A stretch of DNA of 40,939 bases from positions 1-40,939 of the forward strand of contig CAMNKK010000009.1 in NCBI GenBank assembly GCA_946542235.1. Direction: 5' to 3'. The stretch's first letter is position 1, and every line of letters begins with the position of its first letter. The DNA is from an uncultured Clostridia bacterium. Lineage in GTDB: Bacteria; Bacillota; Clostridia; Christensenellales; Aristaeellaceae. Of this stretch, positions 22,829 through 31,388 are shown in pieces. A program made the position numbers and the translations under genes. The notes under the pieces were generated by a model that was given only the letters and a program-made list of their open reading frames with translations, searched no databases and was not told the DNA's origin.

Positions 22829-24691
22829 ATGAGCGAATTTGATCAGGTATACACCCTGGCTGTTACGGGTGCGATGGATGCCCTGGAAGCCCTGGCTCTC
22901 CGGGGCGGGCTGGATGGCTTTTCCCCGGAGCAGAAGCAGAAGATCACCCTGGATACCGCCCGGGCGGGGCAGGCTGGTGTGCTCCGTGCTCTTTTTCAGT
23001 CCTGGCATCTGTATTCCGCGGATCCGGATGACCAGGGGCGTTCCGTTCTGCATCATGCGGCTGACTCCGGGGATGAGGAGGCCGTCCGTTTTGCGATGGA
23101 TGTGCTGGGCTTCGATCCGCTGGCAGCGGACTGCCGGGGCGTCACCCCGCTGGATCTGGCCGCCCGGGCCCCCCGGAGGGAAGCATACGCGTTCCTGACC
23201 GGCCGGCTGGGCTTCCCGCTGGAGAAAAGTTACCGGAATCCCCTTCTGCGGGGCTTCCATCCGGATCCCTCCGTGGTGCGGGTGGGAGAGGACTACTATC
23301 TGGTCAATTCTTCCTTTGTGTTCTTTCCGGGCCTGCCGGTCTATCATTCCAGGGATCTGATCCACTGGTCATTGATCGGCCACGCGGCGGAAAACCTGGA
23401 GCGGAGCGGGCTTTCCGGGCTCCCCGGCGGATATGGCTACTGGGCACCGGATATCTCCTTCTTCAACGGCCGCTTCTGGGTCGTCGCGACACTTCGGAGG
23501 GATACCGTGCCCTACCGGCTGCAGATGATCACCTCCGCCGAAAATCCGGCCGGTCCCTGGTCCGAGCCGAAATTTCTGCCCCTGGACGGCATTGATCCCT
23601 CGCTCTTTACGGATGCGGACGGCCGGCGTTACATCCTGCTGAACCCGGGGGCCATCATGGCGGAGATCGATCCGGAAGGAAACCTGATCTCCGAACCGGA
23701 AATGATCTTCTTCGGCTCCGCCCGAATCAAGCCGGAAGGACCCCATCTGCTCCGGAAGGACGGCTGGTACTATCTCTTCCTGGCAGAAGGCGGCACCGGC
23801 CCGGATCACATGGAAACCGTCATGCGGAGCCGCGCGCTTCGGGGGCCCTATGAAGCCTGCCCCTTCAATCCGATTATCAGCCGGAAGAACTCCTTCTCTC
23901 CCGTCGGGCGCAGCGGCCACGGGAAGCTTGTTTCCACTCCGGACGGCCGCTGGTATATGGTCTATCTCTGCGGGCGGTCGGTGGAAGGCCGTACCGTCAT
24001 GGGCCGGGAAACCGCCCTGGATCCGGTGGAATGGACCGCGGACGGCTGGCCCATGGTGAACGGGCTGAAGGGACCCAGCTGCCTGCAGAAGCTGCCCTTT
24101 CCGGAGGCGGCCGCGCCGGACGGGGCAGCCTCGGAATCCGACTGGATTTCTCCCCGCGCCGATTTCCGCCGTTTCGCGTCCTTCCGCGGGGAAGAGATTG
24201 AACTGCGGGGCGGAGCGGATCCCTCGGAAATCAGCGGGACCAGTCTGCTTCTGCTCCGCCAGTCCGAAGCCTGTTTCAGCCAGTCCGCCCGGGTGAATAT
24301 GGAACGGGCGGCAGAGGGCGATCTTGCGGGTCTGGCCGGCTATTACGATGAACGCAGCTTCTTCCTCTTCGGGTTGAGGAAGGGGCAGAATAACTGTACG
24401 CTGGAGATAATCGAGCAGATCGGAGCGGAAAGGAAACAGCGGACGCTGCGCGTCCTCGAAGCCTCCTCCGCCTGCCTGTTTGTGGAAGGCAGGGGACTGA
24501 GCCGTTCTCTGTACCTTTGCCGTGATCAGCAGAAAGAACTGCTGCTGTCCCTGTCCGCATCTTACCTCAGCGACGAAGGGCTGTCTGAAGGAAAGCGTTT
24601 CACCGGCGCGGCCCTGGGTCTCGTGTCCGTGGGAAAGGGAACCGCCGCGTTCTCCTCCCTCGCCCTGCAGTTTCAGGAAGCGGTGATGTAA
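22829..24691 (+). CDS. GH43 glycoside hydrolase with N-terminal ankyrin repeats
   Basis: This 620-residue protein joins two unrelated parts. Residues about 1-135 are helical and contain ankyrin-type repeats, clearest in GRSVLHHAADSGDEEAVRFA and RGVTPLDLAARAP. From residue about 136 a five-bladed GH43 domain begins: D146 in HPDPSVV (base), D256 in GIDPSLF (pKa modulator) and E303 in KPEGPHLL (acid). A C-terminal beta-sandwich (about 420-620) follows, as in beta-xylosidase or arabinofuranosidase types. There is no signal peptide. I start at 22829, with TTTGGAGG 5 nt upstream and a strong promoter before it. Likely substrates are arabinose, xylose or galactose side chains. The ankyrin part may bind a partner or substrate. 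Confidence 0.9.
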   Translation: MSEFDQVYTLAVTGAMDALEALALRGGLDGFSPEQKQKITLDTARAGQAGVLRALFQSWHLYSADPDDQGRSVLHHAADSGDEEAVRFAMDVLGFDPLAADCRGVTPLDLAARAPRREAYAFLTGRLGFPLEKSYRNPLLRGFHPDPSVVRVGEDYYLVNSSFVFFPGLPVYHSRDLIHWSLIGHAAENLERSGLSGLPGGYGYWAPDISFFNGRFWVVATLRRDTVPYRLQMITSAENPAGPWSEPKFLPLDGIDPSLFTDADGRRYILLNPGAIMAEIDPEGNLISEPEMIFFGSARIKPEGPHLLRKDGWYYLFLAEGGTGPDHMETVMRSRALRGPYEACPFNPIISRKNSFSPVGRSGHGKLVSTPDGRWYMVYLCGRSVEGRTVMGRETALDPVEWTADGWPMVNGLKGPSCLQKLPFPEAAAPDGAASESDWISPRADFRRFASFRGEEIELRGGADPSEISGTSLLLLRQSEACFSQSARVNMERAAEGDLAGLAGYYDERSFFLFGLRKGQNNCTLEIIEQIGAERKQRTLRVLEASSACLFVEGRGLSRSLYLCRDQQKELLLSLSASYLSDEGLSEGKRFTGAALGLVSVGKGTAAFSSLALQFQEAVM

Positions 24692-24725
24692 GCCCTCCGC
24701 CGGCATCCGCCCGCAGACCGAAAAT

Positions 24726-24755
24726 AAGCCCTCCCCGTCCGGAGAGGGCTTTTTA
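24726..24755. terminator. Terminator between the converging GH43 genes
   Basis: AAGCCCTC (24726-24733) pairs perfectly with GAGGGCTT (24744-24751), with T following on the plus strand. On the minus strand TATTTT follows, so it may serve both genes. Confidence 0.88.
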
Positions 24756-24762
24756 GATATCA

Positions 24763-26253
24763 TTATTCCCGGCCGGGTGTACCGCCCGCCGAAGTAATCC
24801 GGCAGAAATCAATCCGTGCCCATCCGCCCCAGCGGCCTTCCCGGTTCATGGCAAACAGTCCCGGCCGCGCGCCGGTCCAGCCGCCGCAGGTCATCGGAAA
24901 CGTCTCTCCCAGGGGGCGGAGATCCTTTTCCCCGCTGCCATAGAAATAGCGGACCGTTTCCTCCCGCACCTGCATGCGCAGCAGGATTTCCGGCGCGTTC
25001 CATTCGGCGGAAGCTCTTTCCGTTTCTGTCACCTGATCCGGGATCCAGCGGCTGATCTCCTTCACCTCTCCTGTCCTGAGGGAGACATTGCTCCCGTTCA
25101 CGGAAATCAGGGAATAGCCGTATCCCATCATCGCGATGCCGGCTTCATCCCCCGTCTCCGGATCGAGGCGCAGGGAAACGTCCATATCAAAGTTCCGGTA
25201 CTGCATCAGTTGGCTCAGAAACTGGCCGGCCTGAAACAGGCTGGGAGAGGGCGCGCAGCGCAGCAGGAAGCGGCCCTCCTCCGTCTTCCACCACAGCTGG
25301 TTCGGATTCGCCTGCCACTGCCACTGGAGTCCGGGTCCCTGCCGGAAATCATCCGAAACCGGAATGGAAGCGGGAGCCTCCGGCAGGGAAATCTCCCCTT
25401 CCGGCACCGGTTCGCCGTCATTCCCCATCACCGGCCATCCGCTTTCCCAGTTGACCGGCTGCAGATGCGGCACCCGTCCGTAAACGCCCACATCCTGGAA
25501 ATGAATGAACCAGTCTCCGCCCTTGCCGTCCTCGATCCATCCGCCCTGGTGCGGGCCGTTGACCGGTGTGTTTCCCTGGCGAAGGACCACCTTCCGCTCA
25601 TAGGGTCCAAGCAGCCGGTCCGACCGGAGGGCCAGCTGGTATCCGGGCTTCACGCCCCCCGCCGGGCACATAATCCAGAATTTTCCCTGCCGCTGATAAA
25701 TCTTCGGTCCTTCCACCGTCACATCCCCGTAATCCGCGCCGTTGTAGACCAGCGTCCCCTTGTCCAGCACGGAGAAGCCGTCGTCGCTCAGCCGGTGGAT
25801 ATACAGCATGTTGTTCATGCCCATCCGGCTGGCGGCCAGCCCATGAACAAGCCAGGCGCTGCCGTCTTCCAGAAACAGCGGGCAGGGATCAATCCAGCCC
25901 ACCACGTCCTTCACATAGTGGAAGTCCCATCTTCCCGCAGGATCCTTCGCCGTAAAGTCAATCAGGCCCTCATCCGGCAGGCAGACATAGACATGGAAAA
26001 TCCCGTCCCGGTATCGGATGCTGGGGGCCCAGGTGCCCTTCTTATGCGCGGGCACCTCATAGGCCGGAAAGGGCAGTCTCTCCGCCGCGTAACCGATCAG
26101 CTCCCAGTGCGCCAGGTCCCGGGAATGCAGCACCGGAATGCCCGGCAGATAGGTAAAGGAGGAGGAAATCATATAAAAGTCCTCCCCCACCCGGATGACG
26201 TCCGGATCTGAATAGTCACCGTAAAGAATCGGATTCCGGTATTTCATGCTCAT
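24763..26253 (-). CDS. GH43 family glycoside hydrolase
   Basis: This 496-residue inverting hydrolase belongs to the arabinofuranosidase / xylosidase family. The catalytic set is visible: D16 in YSDPDVI, D122 in GWIDPCPLF and E181 in VTVEGPKIY. The C-terminal half (about 310-490) is a beta-sandwich domain with FDMDVSLRLDPETGDEAGIA, typical of GH43 subfamilies with PF17851. There is no signal peptide. ATGs at 26253 and 26247 are both possible, with AAGGGGA upstream. It lies 35 nt after the second MATE gene and is probably in the same transcript. In this setting arabinan or galactan side chains of pectin are likely substrates; I cannot fix the specificity. Confidence 0.92.
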   Translation of the reverse strand: MSMKYRNPILYGDYSDPDVIRVGEDFYMISSSFTYLPGIPVLHSRDLAHWELIGYAAERLPFPAYEVPAHKKGTWAPSIRYRDGIFHVYVCLPDEGLIDFTAKDPAGRWDFHYVKDVVGWIDPCPLFLEDGSAWLVHGLAASRMGMNNMLYIHRLSDDGFSVLDKGTLVYNGADYGDVTVEGPKIYQRQGKFWIMCPAGGVKPGYQLALRSDRLLGPYERKVVLRQGNTPVNGPHQGGWIEDGKGGDWFIHFQDVGVYGRVPHLQPVNWESGWPVMGNDGEPVPEGEISLPEAPASIPVSDDFRQGPGLQWQWQANPNQLWWKTEEGRFLLRCAPSPSLFQAGQFLSQLMQYRNFDMDVSLRLDPETGDEAGIAMMGYGYSLISVNGSNVSLRTGEVKEISRWIPDQVTETERASAEWNAPEILLRMQVREETVRYFYGSGEKDLRPLGETFPMTCGGWTGARPGLFAMNREGRWGGWARIDFCRITSAGGTPGRE

Positions 26254-26288
26254 TTTCCCCTTCCCGGTTTATCTGCAGTTCATTTTTT

Positions 26289-27617
26289 TCAGGAAGCATA
26301 TTTTCGGATGGTCCTGTTCAGCAGCGGAAGCTCCACCGCCAGCATGCCGATCCAGCCCGCCAGATAGCTCAGCGGCAGCGCTTCCATCTGCATCCCGGCT
26401 GCGAACACCAGCAGCGCCGCCGCCAGCACGCGGACGCCCATGTTGGTGATGGAGCTGATCAGGGTGATCCGGAGATCTCCAATGCCCCGGAAAAAGCCCT
26501 GCACGCCGTTGGTAACCGCGGGCAGAAGATACAGGAAGGAGATCAGGCGCAGATAGCGGACGCCGTGGTCGATGACCAGCGGATCCTGGGTAGAGAGGCT
26601 GACCAGCGGCCTCGCGAAGGCGAAGCAGACCAGGAATACGATCAGCCCGTAGACCAGCTCAATCCCCATCCCGCGCCAGAAGCCTGCCTTCATCCGGTCC
26701 GTTTTCCCCGCCCCGCGGTTGATCGCCATGAAGGAAGTCATGGCATGGCCGATATTCTGCTGGGGAATCATGGCAAAATCATCAAAGCGGTTTACAATGG
26801 TGAACGCCGCCATGGCGGTCACCCCCATGGTGTTCACAATCGCCTGGACACCGATCTTGCCCAGCTGAACTGTCGCCTGCTGCATAGCGGAGGTCCATCC
26901 GTATTTCACCGTCACCCGGAACAGCGATCTGTCGAAGACCAGCCATTCTCTTCCCAGCCGGAGCAGGGGAACCTTCCGCTGCAGATAGACCAGGCACAGC
27001 AGGCAGCTGACGCCTTCGCACAGCACGGTGGAGAGCGCCGCGCCGTCGCTGCCCATCTTCAGCCAGACCACCATCAGCAGATCCCCGCCTACGTTGAGCA
27101 CCGCGCTGATCACCAGGAAAACCAGCGGCCCCGTACTGTCCCCGATCGCCCGCAGGATACTTGCCAGGCAGTTGTACACAAAGGTGAATACCAGCCCGCA
27201 GAAAATGATCCGCATGTAGCTGACCGTCAGATCCAGAACGGAGGCATCCACCTGAAGCAGCGTAAAGATGGGCCGGGCCAGAAGAATAAACGCCAGGGAC
27301 ACCAGCGCCGTAAAGCCGATACCGCCCAGCATGGTGGTGCTGACCTGACGGCGGAGAGTATCATAGTCCTTCGCGCCGTAATGGGTGCCGATCAGGATTC
27401 CGGCGCCCAGGGTAATCCCGTTAATAAACAGGATCACCAGCGTCATCAGGGGATTGGAGGTGCCGACGGCCGCCAGGGCTTCCTTCCCGACATACCGGCC
27501 GACAATCATGCTGTCGACCGCGTTGTACAGCAGCTGAAACAGGTTTCCCAGCACCAGAGGCACGGTAAACCGGATCAGCTCCGGCGTAATTTTCCCTTTG
27601 GTGAAATCAGCGCTCAT
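26289..27617 (-). CDS. MATE family efflux transporter (second of two)
   Basis: This second MATE exporter has about 442 residues and 12 membrane segments. The N-terminus PELIRFTVPLVLGNLFQLLYNAVDSMIVGRYVG is characteristic, here broken by no frameshift. I start at 27617 because GGGGGAGGG lies 6-8 nt upstream; the upstream ATG at 27635 would put that site inside the gene. A strong promoter precedes it. GH43 follows after 35 nt, so transporter and hydrolase are likely coexpressed. It is not a close copy of the first MATE protein, so tandem duplication is unlikely. Confidence 0.9.
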   Translation of the reverse strand: MSADFTKGKITPELIRFTVPLVLGNLFQLLYNAVDSMIVGRYVGKEALAAVGTSNPLMTLVILFINGITLGAGILIGTHYGAKDYDTLRRQVSTTMLGGIGFTALVSLAFILLARPIFTLLQVDASVLDLTVSYMRIIFCGLVFTFVYNCLASILRAIGDSTGPLVFLVISAVLNVGGDLLMVVWLKMGSDGAALSTVLCEGVSCLLCLVYLQRKVPLLRLGREWLVFDRSLFRVTVKYGWTSAMQQATVQLGKIGVQAIVNTMGVTAMAAFTIVNRFDDFAMIPQQNIGHAMTSFMAINRGAGKTDRMKAGFWRGMGIELVYGLIVFLVCFAFARPLVSLSTQDPLVIDHGVRYLRLISFLYLLPAVTNGVQGFFRGIGDLRITLISSITNMGVRVLAAALLVFAAGMQMEALPLSYLAGWIGMLAVELPLLNRTIRKYAS

Positions 27618-27643
27618 CCTGCCCTCCCCCTGCATATATCTGC

Positions 27644-27672
27644 ATTATACGCTGTTTGGGAAGAGATGACAA
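27644..27672 (-). promoter_or_regulatory. Promoter of the MATE-GH43 operon
   Basis: On the minus strand TTGTCA (27672-27667) and TATAAT (27649-27644) are separated by 17 nt, a 5-of-6 and a 6-of-6 match. It lies just after the terminator of the serine hydrolase gene. Confidence 0.82.
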
Positions 27673-27693
27673 TTCTCTGATGAAACCCCAGGG

Positions 27694-27732
27694 AAAAAAA
27701 GCAGCCTGATAAACAGCGGTTTATCAGGCTGC
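27694..27732 (-). terminator. Intrinsic terminator of the serine hydrolase gene
   Basis: A perfect 14-bp stem (27701-27714 with 27719-27732) encloses a 4-nt loop. On the minus strand seven T follow (27700-27694). This is the strongest terminator in the window. Confidence 0.95.
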
Positions 27733-27759
27733 AGTTTTCTTTCTGTTTGATTTCCCGCC

Positions 27760-28923
27760 TCAGGCCAGGCAGGCCAGCACCGCGTTGCGGACCCGTCTGG
27801 TGACAGGGCCGGTGCCGGTATCCGCCACGTTCTGGTTCAGCAGCAGCGTCAGCTTTTCATGAGGGAAGTTGGCAAAGTAGGTTCCCAGCCAGCCGTCCCA
27901 GCCATATTCACCCAGGCAGGCCAGCCCAGGTACCTCTCCGGGAGCCTCGCAGACCCGCATCAGCTTCCCGTAATGATACCCTTCCAGACCTCCCCAACGC
28001 CATTTCAGATCAATCTGGCTCTTCGTCATCCATTCCACTGTCGCGGAAGAAAGAATCCGGGTTCCCTCATACTCTCCGCCCTGCATCAGCATCCCGGCAA
28101 AATGGCGGTAGTCATCCAGCGTGGACACAAGCCCTGCTCCGCCGGAGGCAAAGGCCGGTTCCCGGGTATAATTGCCCACGTTCAGGTGTTTGCATTCCAT
28201 AACCTGAATTCCCTCCGGCGTTCTCTTTGCGCAGGTTACCAGGCGGGACTGCTTTTCCTCCGGAACAGAAAAGCCCGTATCCTTCATTTCCAGCGGCTCA
28301 AAGATCTCCTCCCGCAGGAACCTGGAGAAGGATTTCCCGCTGGCGATCTCCACCACTGCCCCCAGCACATCCGCGCAGGTGGAATACCGAAAGTCTGTTC
28401 CGGGCTGGAAAGCCAGCGGCAGTCTGCCGATCTCGTTGGCAAACTCCACCGTGGACAGTCCCGGCTTTCCCTCATCCATCGCCTTCTGGTTATCGTCAAA
28501 AAGCCTGGCGGCATATTGTCCCGGGGCATCCTCCATGGGATAGCACAGTCCCGCGCACATGCCCATCAGATCCATCAGCTTCACGGGACGGTTCGCTGGA
28601 ACGGTCGTCCCGTCCGCCTGAAGAACCCTGGCATTGGCAAACCCCGGCAGATACTTCTCCACAGGTTCGTTCATTTCCAGAATTCCCCGTTCCATCAGCA
28701 GGCAGACTGCCGCCGAAGTGATGGGCTTGGACTGGCTGTAAAGGCGGAAGATGGTATCCCTTTGTATTTCCTTCCCGGTTCCCGGATCCTTTCCGGCCTG
28801 CGCGTAGCAGACCACCTTATCCTTGTGGAGCACCATCACGTTTCCGCAGGGCAGTTCGCCTTCCGAAATTGCCTGCTCCAGGATTTCTGTCACTTTCTTT
28901 TCCAGTTCCGCAATTCTGGACAT
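27760..28923 (-). CDS. Serine hydrolase, class C beta-lactamase / esterase fold
   Basis: This 387-residue protein belongs to the beta-lactamase-related penicillin-binding-protein fold. The nucleophile motif SxxK is S63-Q-S-K66 and the tyrosine motif is Y180-S-T. The later KTG-type box is not obvious, as in esterase-like members such as EstB. There is no signal peptide, which argues against a true secreted beta-lactamase and for an esterase or peptidase of small molecules. GAGGAGGA lies about 10 nt before the start. It has its own promoter and terminator. Deacetylation or de-esterification of imported pectin pieces is possible but not shown. Confidence 0.86.
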   Translation of the reverse strand: MSRIAELEKKVTEILEQAISEGELPCGNVMVLHKDKVVCYAQAGKDPGTGKEIQRDTIFRLYSQSKPITSAAVCLLMERGILEMNEPVEKYLPGFANARVLQADGTTVPANRPVKLMDLMGMCAGLCYPMEDAPGQYAARLFDDNQKAMDEGKPGLSTVEFANEIGRLPLAFQPGTDFRYSTCADVLGAVVEIASGKSFSRFLREEIFEPLEMKDTGFSVPEEKQSRLVTCAKRTPEGIQVMECKHLNVGNYTREPAFASGGAGLVSTLDDYRHFAGMLMQGGEYEGTRILSSATVEWMTKSQIDLKWRWGGLEGYHYGKLMRVCEAPGEVPGLACLGEYGWDGWLGTYFANFPHEKLTLLLNQNVADTGTGPVTRRVRNAVLACLA

Positions 28924-29019
28924 TCTCCGGTTCCTCCTCAGCGCTTATTCTCCTGGACTTCCAGGTTGATTCCTTCTCTGCGTCCGATTCCGCCTGCAGC
29001 GGGGACGGACGTTTTTCCA

Positions 29020-29048
29020 ATTATATGCCAGGTAAGGCTGAAATACAA
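29020..29048 (-). promoter_or_regulatory. Candidate promoter of the serine hydrolase gene
   Basis: On the minus strand a perfect TATAAT (29025-29020) lies 17 nt after TTGTAT (29048-29043), a weak -35 box. The leader would be about 90 nt. It starts directly after the ribosomal-block terminator. Confidence 0.55.
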
Positions 29049-29061
29049 TTTCCAAAACGAC

Positions 29062-29091
29062 AAAATCCCGAACCTGTTTAACGGGTTCGGG
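29062..29091 (-). terminator. Terminator at the end of the ribosomal block
   Basis: CCCGAACC (29067-29074) pairs with GGTTCGGG (29084-29091). On the minus strand ATTTTG follows. It lies 20 nt after the rpmJ stop codon and ends the ribosomal transcript there. Confidence 0.88.
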
Positions 29092-29111
29092 TATTTTTGC
29101 TCTGTGGAAAC

Positions 29112-29231
<120 letters not shown>

Positions 29232-29283
29232 CTACCTCCTTCATGGAATGGGCTCCGGATCAGCATTTCCGAATCGGAACCGC

Positions 29284-29505
29284 TCAGTTTTTGCTGCGCC
29301 AGGTGATCCTCCCACGGGTCAGATCATAGGGCGATAGTTCAATCGTTACTTTATCACCGGGATAAATCCGGATAAAATTCATCCGCATCTTTCCGGAGAT
29401 ATGCGCCAGAATCTGGTGGCCGTTCTGCAGCTCCACCTGGAACATGGCGTTGGGCAGGGCTTCAACAACCTTGCCTTCCATTTCGATCACGTCGCTCTTG
29501 GACAA
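29284..29505 (-). CDS. infA: Translation initiation factor IF-1
   Basis: IF-1 binds the A site of the 30S subunit during initiation. The 73 residues form a single S1/OB-fold domain, with the standard stretches [18 protein letters not shown] and [13 protein letters not shown]. It starts 4 nt after the KOW protein gene and precedes rpmJ. Normal length and no unusual residue seen. Confidence 0.97.
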   Translation of the reverse strand: MSKSDVIEMEGKVVEALPNAMFQVELQNGHQILAHISGKMRMNFIRIYPGDKVTIELSPYDLTRGRITWRSKN

Positions 29506-29509
29506 AAAA

Positions 29510-29812
29510 TCAGCCCTCCTTGCACAGCGAACGTTTTACCGCAAATCCGTGCTCTTCCAGTGCCCTTCTCAGGTCACTGTCCTGAACCTTTCCGCCCTCC
29601 GGGCGGATCGTTTCTAAGTTTACCACAATCGGTTTCGCGTGTAAATGCCTGGTTTTCTTTTTTTTCGGACGGTTCAGCGGATGTGTATATCCGTCCGCGA
29701 TGGTAACCGTCTGATTCTCCTGGATCTCAAGGATCAGAAAATATCTTCCCCGATCCCGTCCCTGAATGCTCTCGACGATCCGTCCTCTTTCGAAGGAAAA
29801 CGGTTCCTTCAT
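29510..29812 (-). CDS. KOW-domain RNA-binding protein (L14e-like)
   Basis: This 100-residue basic protein has an N-terminal KOW-type segment ([21 protein letters not shown], here quoted in part) like archaeal or eukaryotic ribosomal protein L14e. Such proteins occur between map and infA in many Clostridia, and a ribosome-linked role is assumed but unproven. Its start overlaps the map stop by 4 nt, so it is translationally coupled, and infA follows after 4 nt. The basic run [11 protein letters not shown] near residue 48 would suit RNA contact. Confidence 0.85.
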   Translation of the reverse strand: MKEPFSFERGRIVESIQGRDRGRYFLILEIQENQTVTIADGYTHPLNRPKKKKTRHLHAKPIVVNLETIRPEGGKVQDSDLRRALEEHGFAVKRSLCKEG

Positions 29813-30648
29813 GCCTGCGCCTCCTCAGGTTCTTCCGCCAGATGGGAGATGCGGGGATAGCCGTTCCTGTTCAGCGGAGTTTCCTCCCAGCTGAAGTCCG
29901 GCAGGGTCAGAATGTCCGGATATCCTTCTTCATTGACGGCGATCGTATGCTCATAGTGAGAGCACAGCTTATGATCCCTGGTGCGAACCGTCCAGCCGTC
30001 CGGATCATCGGTGATGTGCCAGTCTCCTTCCACAATCATCGGCTCGACCGCGATGGTCATCCCCCGCCGAAGCCTGAGTCCCCGGCCGGGTTCCCCGAAA
30101 TTGTATACGGAGGGGTCCTCATGCATTTCCCTGCCGATTCCGTGGCCGGTATAGTCACGGATCGGGGAAAATCCATAAGCCTTTGCATGGCTTTCCACTG
30201 CGTGACCCACATCTCCGAGGCGGTTTCCGACTACGCACTGCCGAATCCCTTCCCAGAAGCATTCCTCTGTCGCGACGATCAGTTTTCTTGCTTCAGGGCT
30301 GATTTTTCCCACGCCGACAGTAAAAGCGGAATCCGCCTGCCATCCGTCCAGGATCAGGGTACAGTCCACCGTGATGATATCCCCTTCCCGAAGTACCTGT
30401 GTATCGCTCGGGATTCCATGAACCACCACATCATTGATGCTGGCGCAGATGGAGCAGGGATAGCCCTGGTAACCTTTTTCGGAGGGAATGCCGCCGCCTT
30501 TGCGAATCAGCTGTTCTGCAAGCACATCCAGATCCGCGGTGGTGATCCCCGGCCGGATCGCTTCCCGAACCCGGGTCTCCACCTCATAGAGAAGCTTTCC
30601 GGCATCTTTCATCTTCTGGATCTGCGCCGGATTCTTCAGGCTGATCAT
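29809..30648 (-). CDS. map: Methionine aminopeptidase, type I
   Basis: This enzyme removes the initiator methionine from new proteins. The 279 residues form the pita-bread fold. The substrate histidine is H77, and the metal ligands are D95, D106, H169 and E202, with H176 also conserved. The fifth ligand, normally Glu in an EILT motif, appears as D245 in PDILT, a conservative but unusual change. The protein also has a C-terminal tail of about 30 residues beyond the usual end. The start overlaps the adk stop by 4 nt, and the KOW gene overlaps its own stop. Confidence 0.95.
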   Translation of the reverse strand: MISLKNPAQIQKMKDAGKLLYEVETRVREAIRPGITTADLDVLAEQLIRKGGGIPSEKGYQGYPCSICASINDVVVHGIPSDTQVLREGDIITVDCTLILDGWQADSAFTVGVGKISPEARKLIVATEECFWEGIRQCVVGNRLGDVGHAVESHAKAYGFSPIRDYTGHGIGREMHEDPSVYNFGEPGRGLRLRRGMTIAVEPMIVEGDWHITDDPDGWTVRTRDHKLCSHYEHTIAVNEEGYPDILTLPDFSWEETPLNRNGYPRISHLAEEPEEAQA

Positions 30649-31274
30649 GCTTTCGCTCCCAGCGCGGCCAGAATGGCAGCCGTGGTATTCTCCAGTCCCT
30701 GAGCGCCGTCGATCTTCTTCAGAAGTCCCTTCTTCTCATAATAGCCGATCAGAGGGGCGGTCTGGTCATGATAAACCTTCAGGCGGGCCAGTACCGTTTC
30801 CGCCTTGTCATCATTCCGCTGAATCAGCTCTTCGCCGCAGTTGCTGCAGTGCGTTTCTCCGTTCAGCATGCTCAGATGATAGGTTGCGCCGCACTTGACG
30901 CAGACTCTGCGGCCGCTCAGCCGATCCACCAGCACCTGATCCGCCACGTCCAGCTCAATCACGCTGTCAATGGTGGCGAAGGTATCCAGGGCTTCAGCCT
31001 GCGGCACGGTGCGGGGGAATCCGTCCAGGATATATCCTCCCTGGCAGTCTTCCATCTGAAGGCGCTCCTTCACGATGTCGATAATCACTTCATCCGGAAC
31101 CAGCTGGCCCGCGTCAATGAAGCTCTTCGCCTTTTTGCCGGTTTCCGTTCCTTCCTTCATCGCCCGGCGCAGAATGTCGCCGGTGGAAATCTGGGGAATG
31201 TTCAGAGCCGCGCAGATCTTCTGCGCCTGAGTGCCTTTACCGGCCCCGGGAGGTCCAAGGAAAATGATGTTCAT
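30645..31274 (-). CDS. adk: Adenylate kinase
   Basis: Adenylate kinase interconverts ATP plus AMP and two ADP. The 209 residues include the P-loop GPPGAGKGT (7-15), the AMP-binding DGFPRT (84-89) and a LID domain with zinc ligands C125, C128, C143 and C146, the zinc form typical of Gram-positive bacteria. AAAGGAG lies before the start. It follows secY after an unusually wide gap of 114 nt and overlaps map by 4 nt. Confidence 0.98.
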   Translation of the reverse strand: MNIIFLGPPGAGKGTQAQKICAALNIPQISTGDILRRAMKEGTETGKKAKSFIDAGQLVPDEVIIDIVKERLQMEDCQGGYILDGFPRTVPQAEALDTFATIDSVIELDVADQVLVDRLSGRRVCVKCGATYHLSMLNGETHCSNCGEELIQRNDDKAETVLARLKVYHDQTAPLIGYYEKKGLLKKIDGAQGLENTTAAILAALGAKA

Positions 31275-31305
31275 CCTTCATGATCTCCTTTCATCTGGAA
31301 TGAAA

Positions 31306-31336
31306 CGAAGGGGCGAGGCTCATCCCCGCCCCTTCG
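31306..31336 (-). other. Strong hairpin in the secY-adk gap
   Basis: CGAAGGGGCG (31306-31315) and CGCCCCTTCG (31327-31336) form a perfect 10-bp stem with an 11-nt loop. On the minus strand TTTCATTCC follows, so it resembles a leaky terminator or a processing site. It could set adk expression apart from that of the ribosomal genes. Confidence 0.65.
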
Positions 31337-31360
31337 AGGTGTTTCTTCCGTTCTGCGCGC

Positions 31361-31377
31361 GGCACAAGGGTTGTGCC
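31361..31377 (-). other. Short hairpin just after secY
   Basis: GGCACAA (31361-31367) and TTGTGCC (31371-31377) form a perfect 7-bp inverted repeat with a 3-nt loop, 11 nt downstream of the secY stop. No T-run follows, so it is not a terminator. It may protect the secY mRNA 3' end. Confidence 0.5.
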
Positions 31378-31388
31378 GGGACAGCTTC

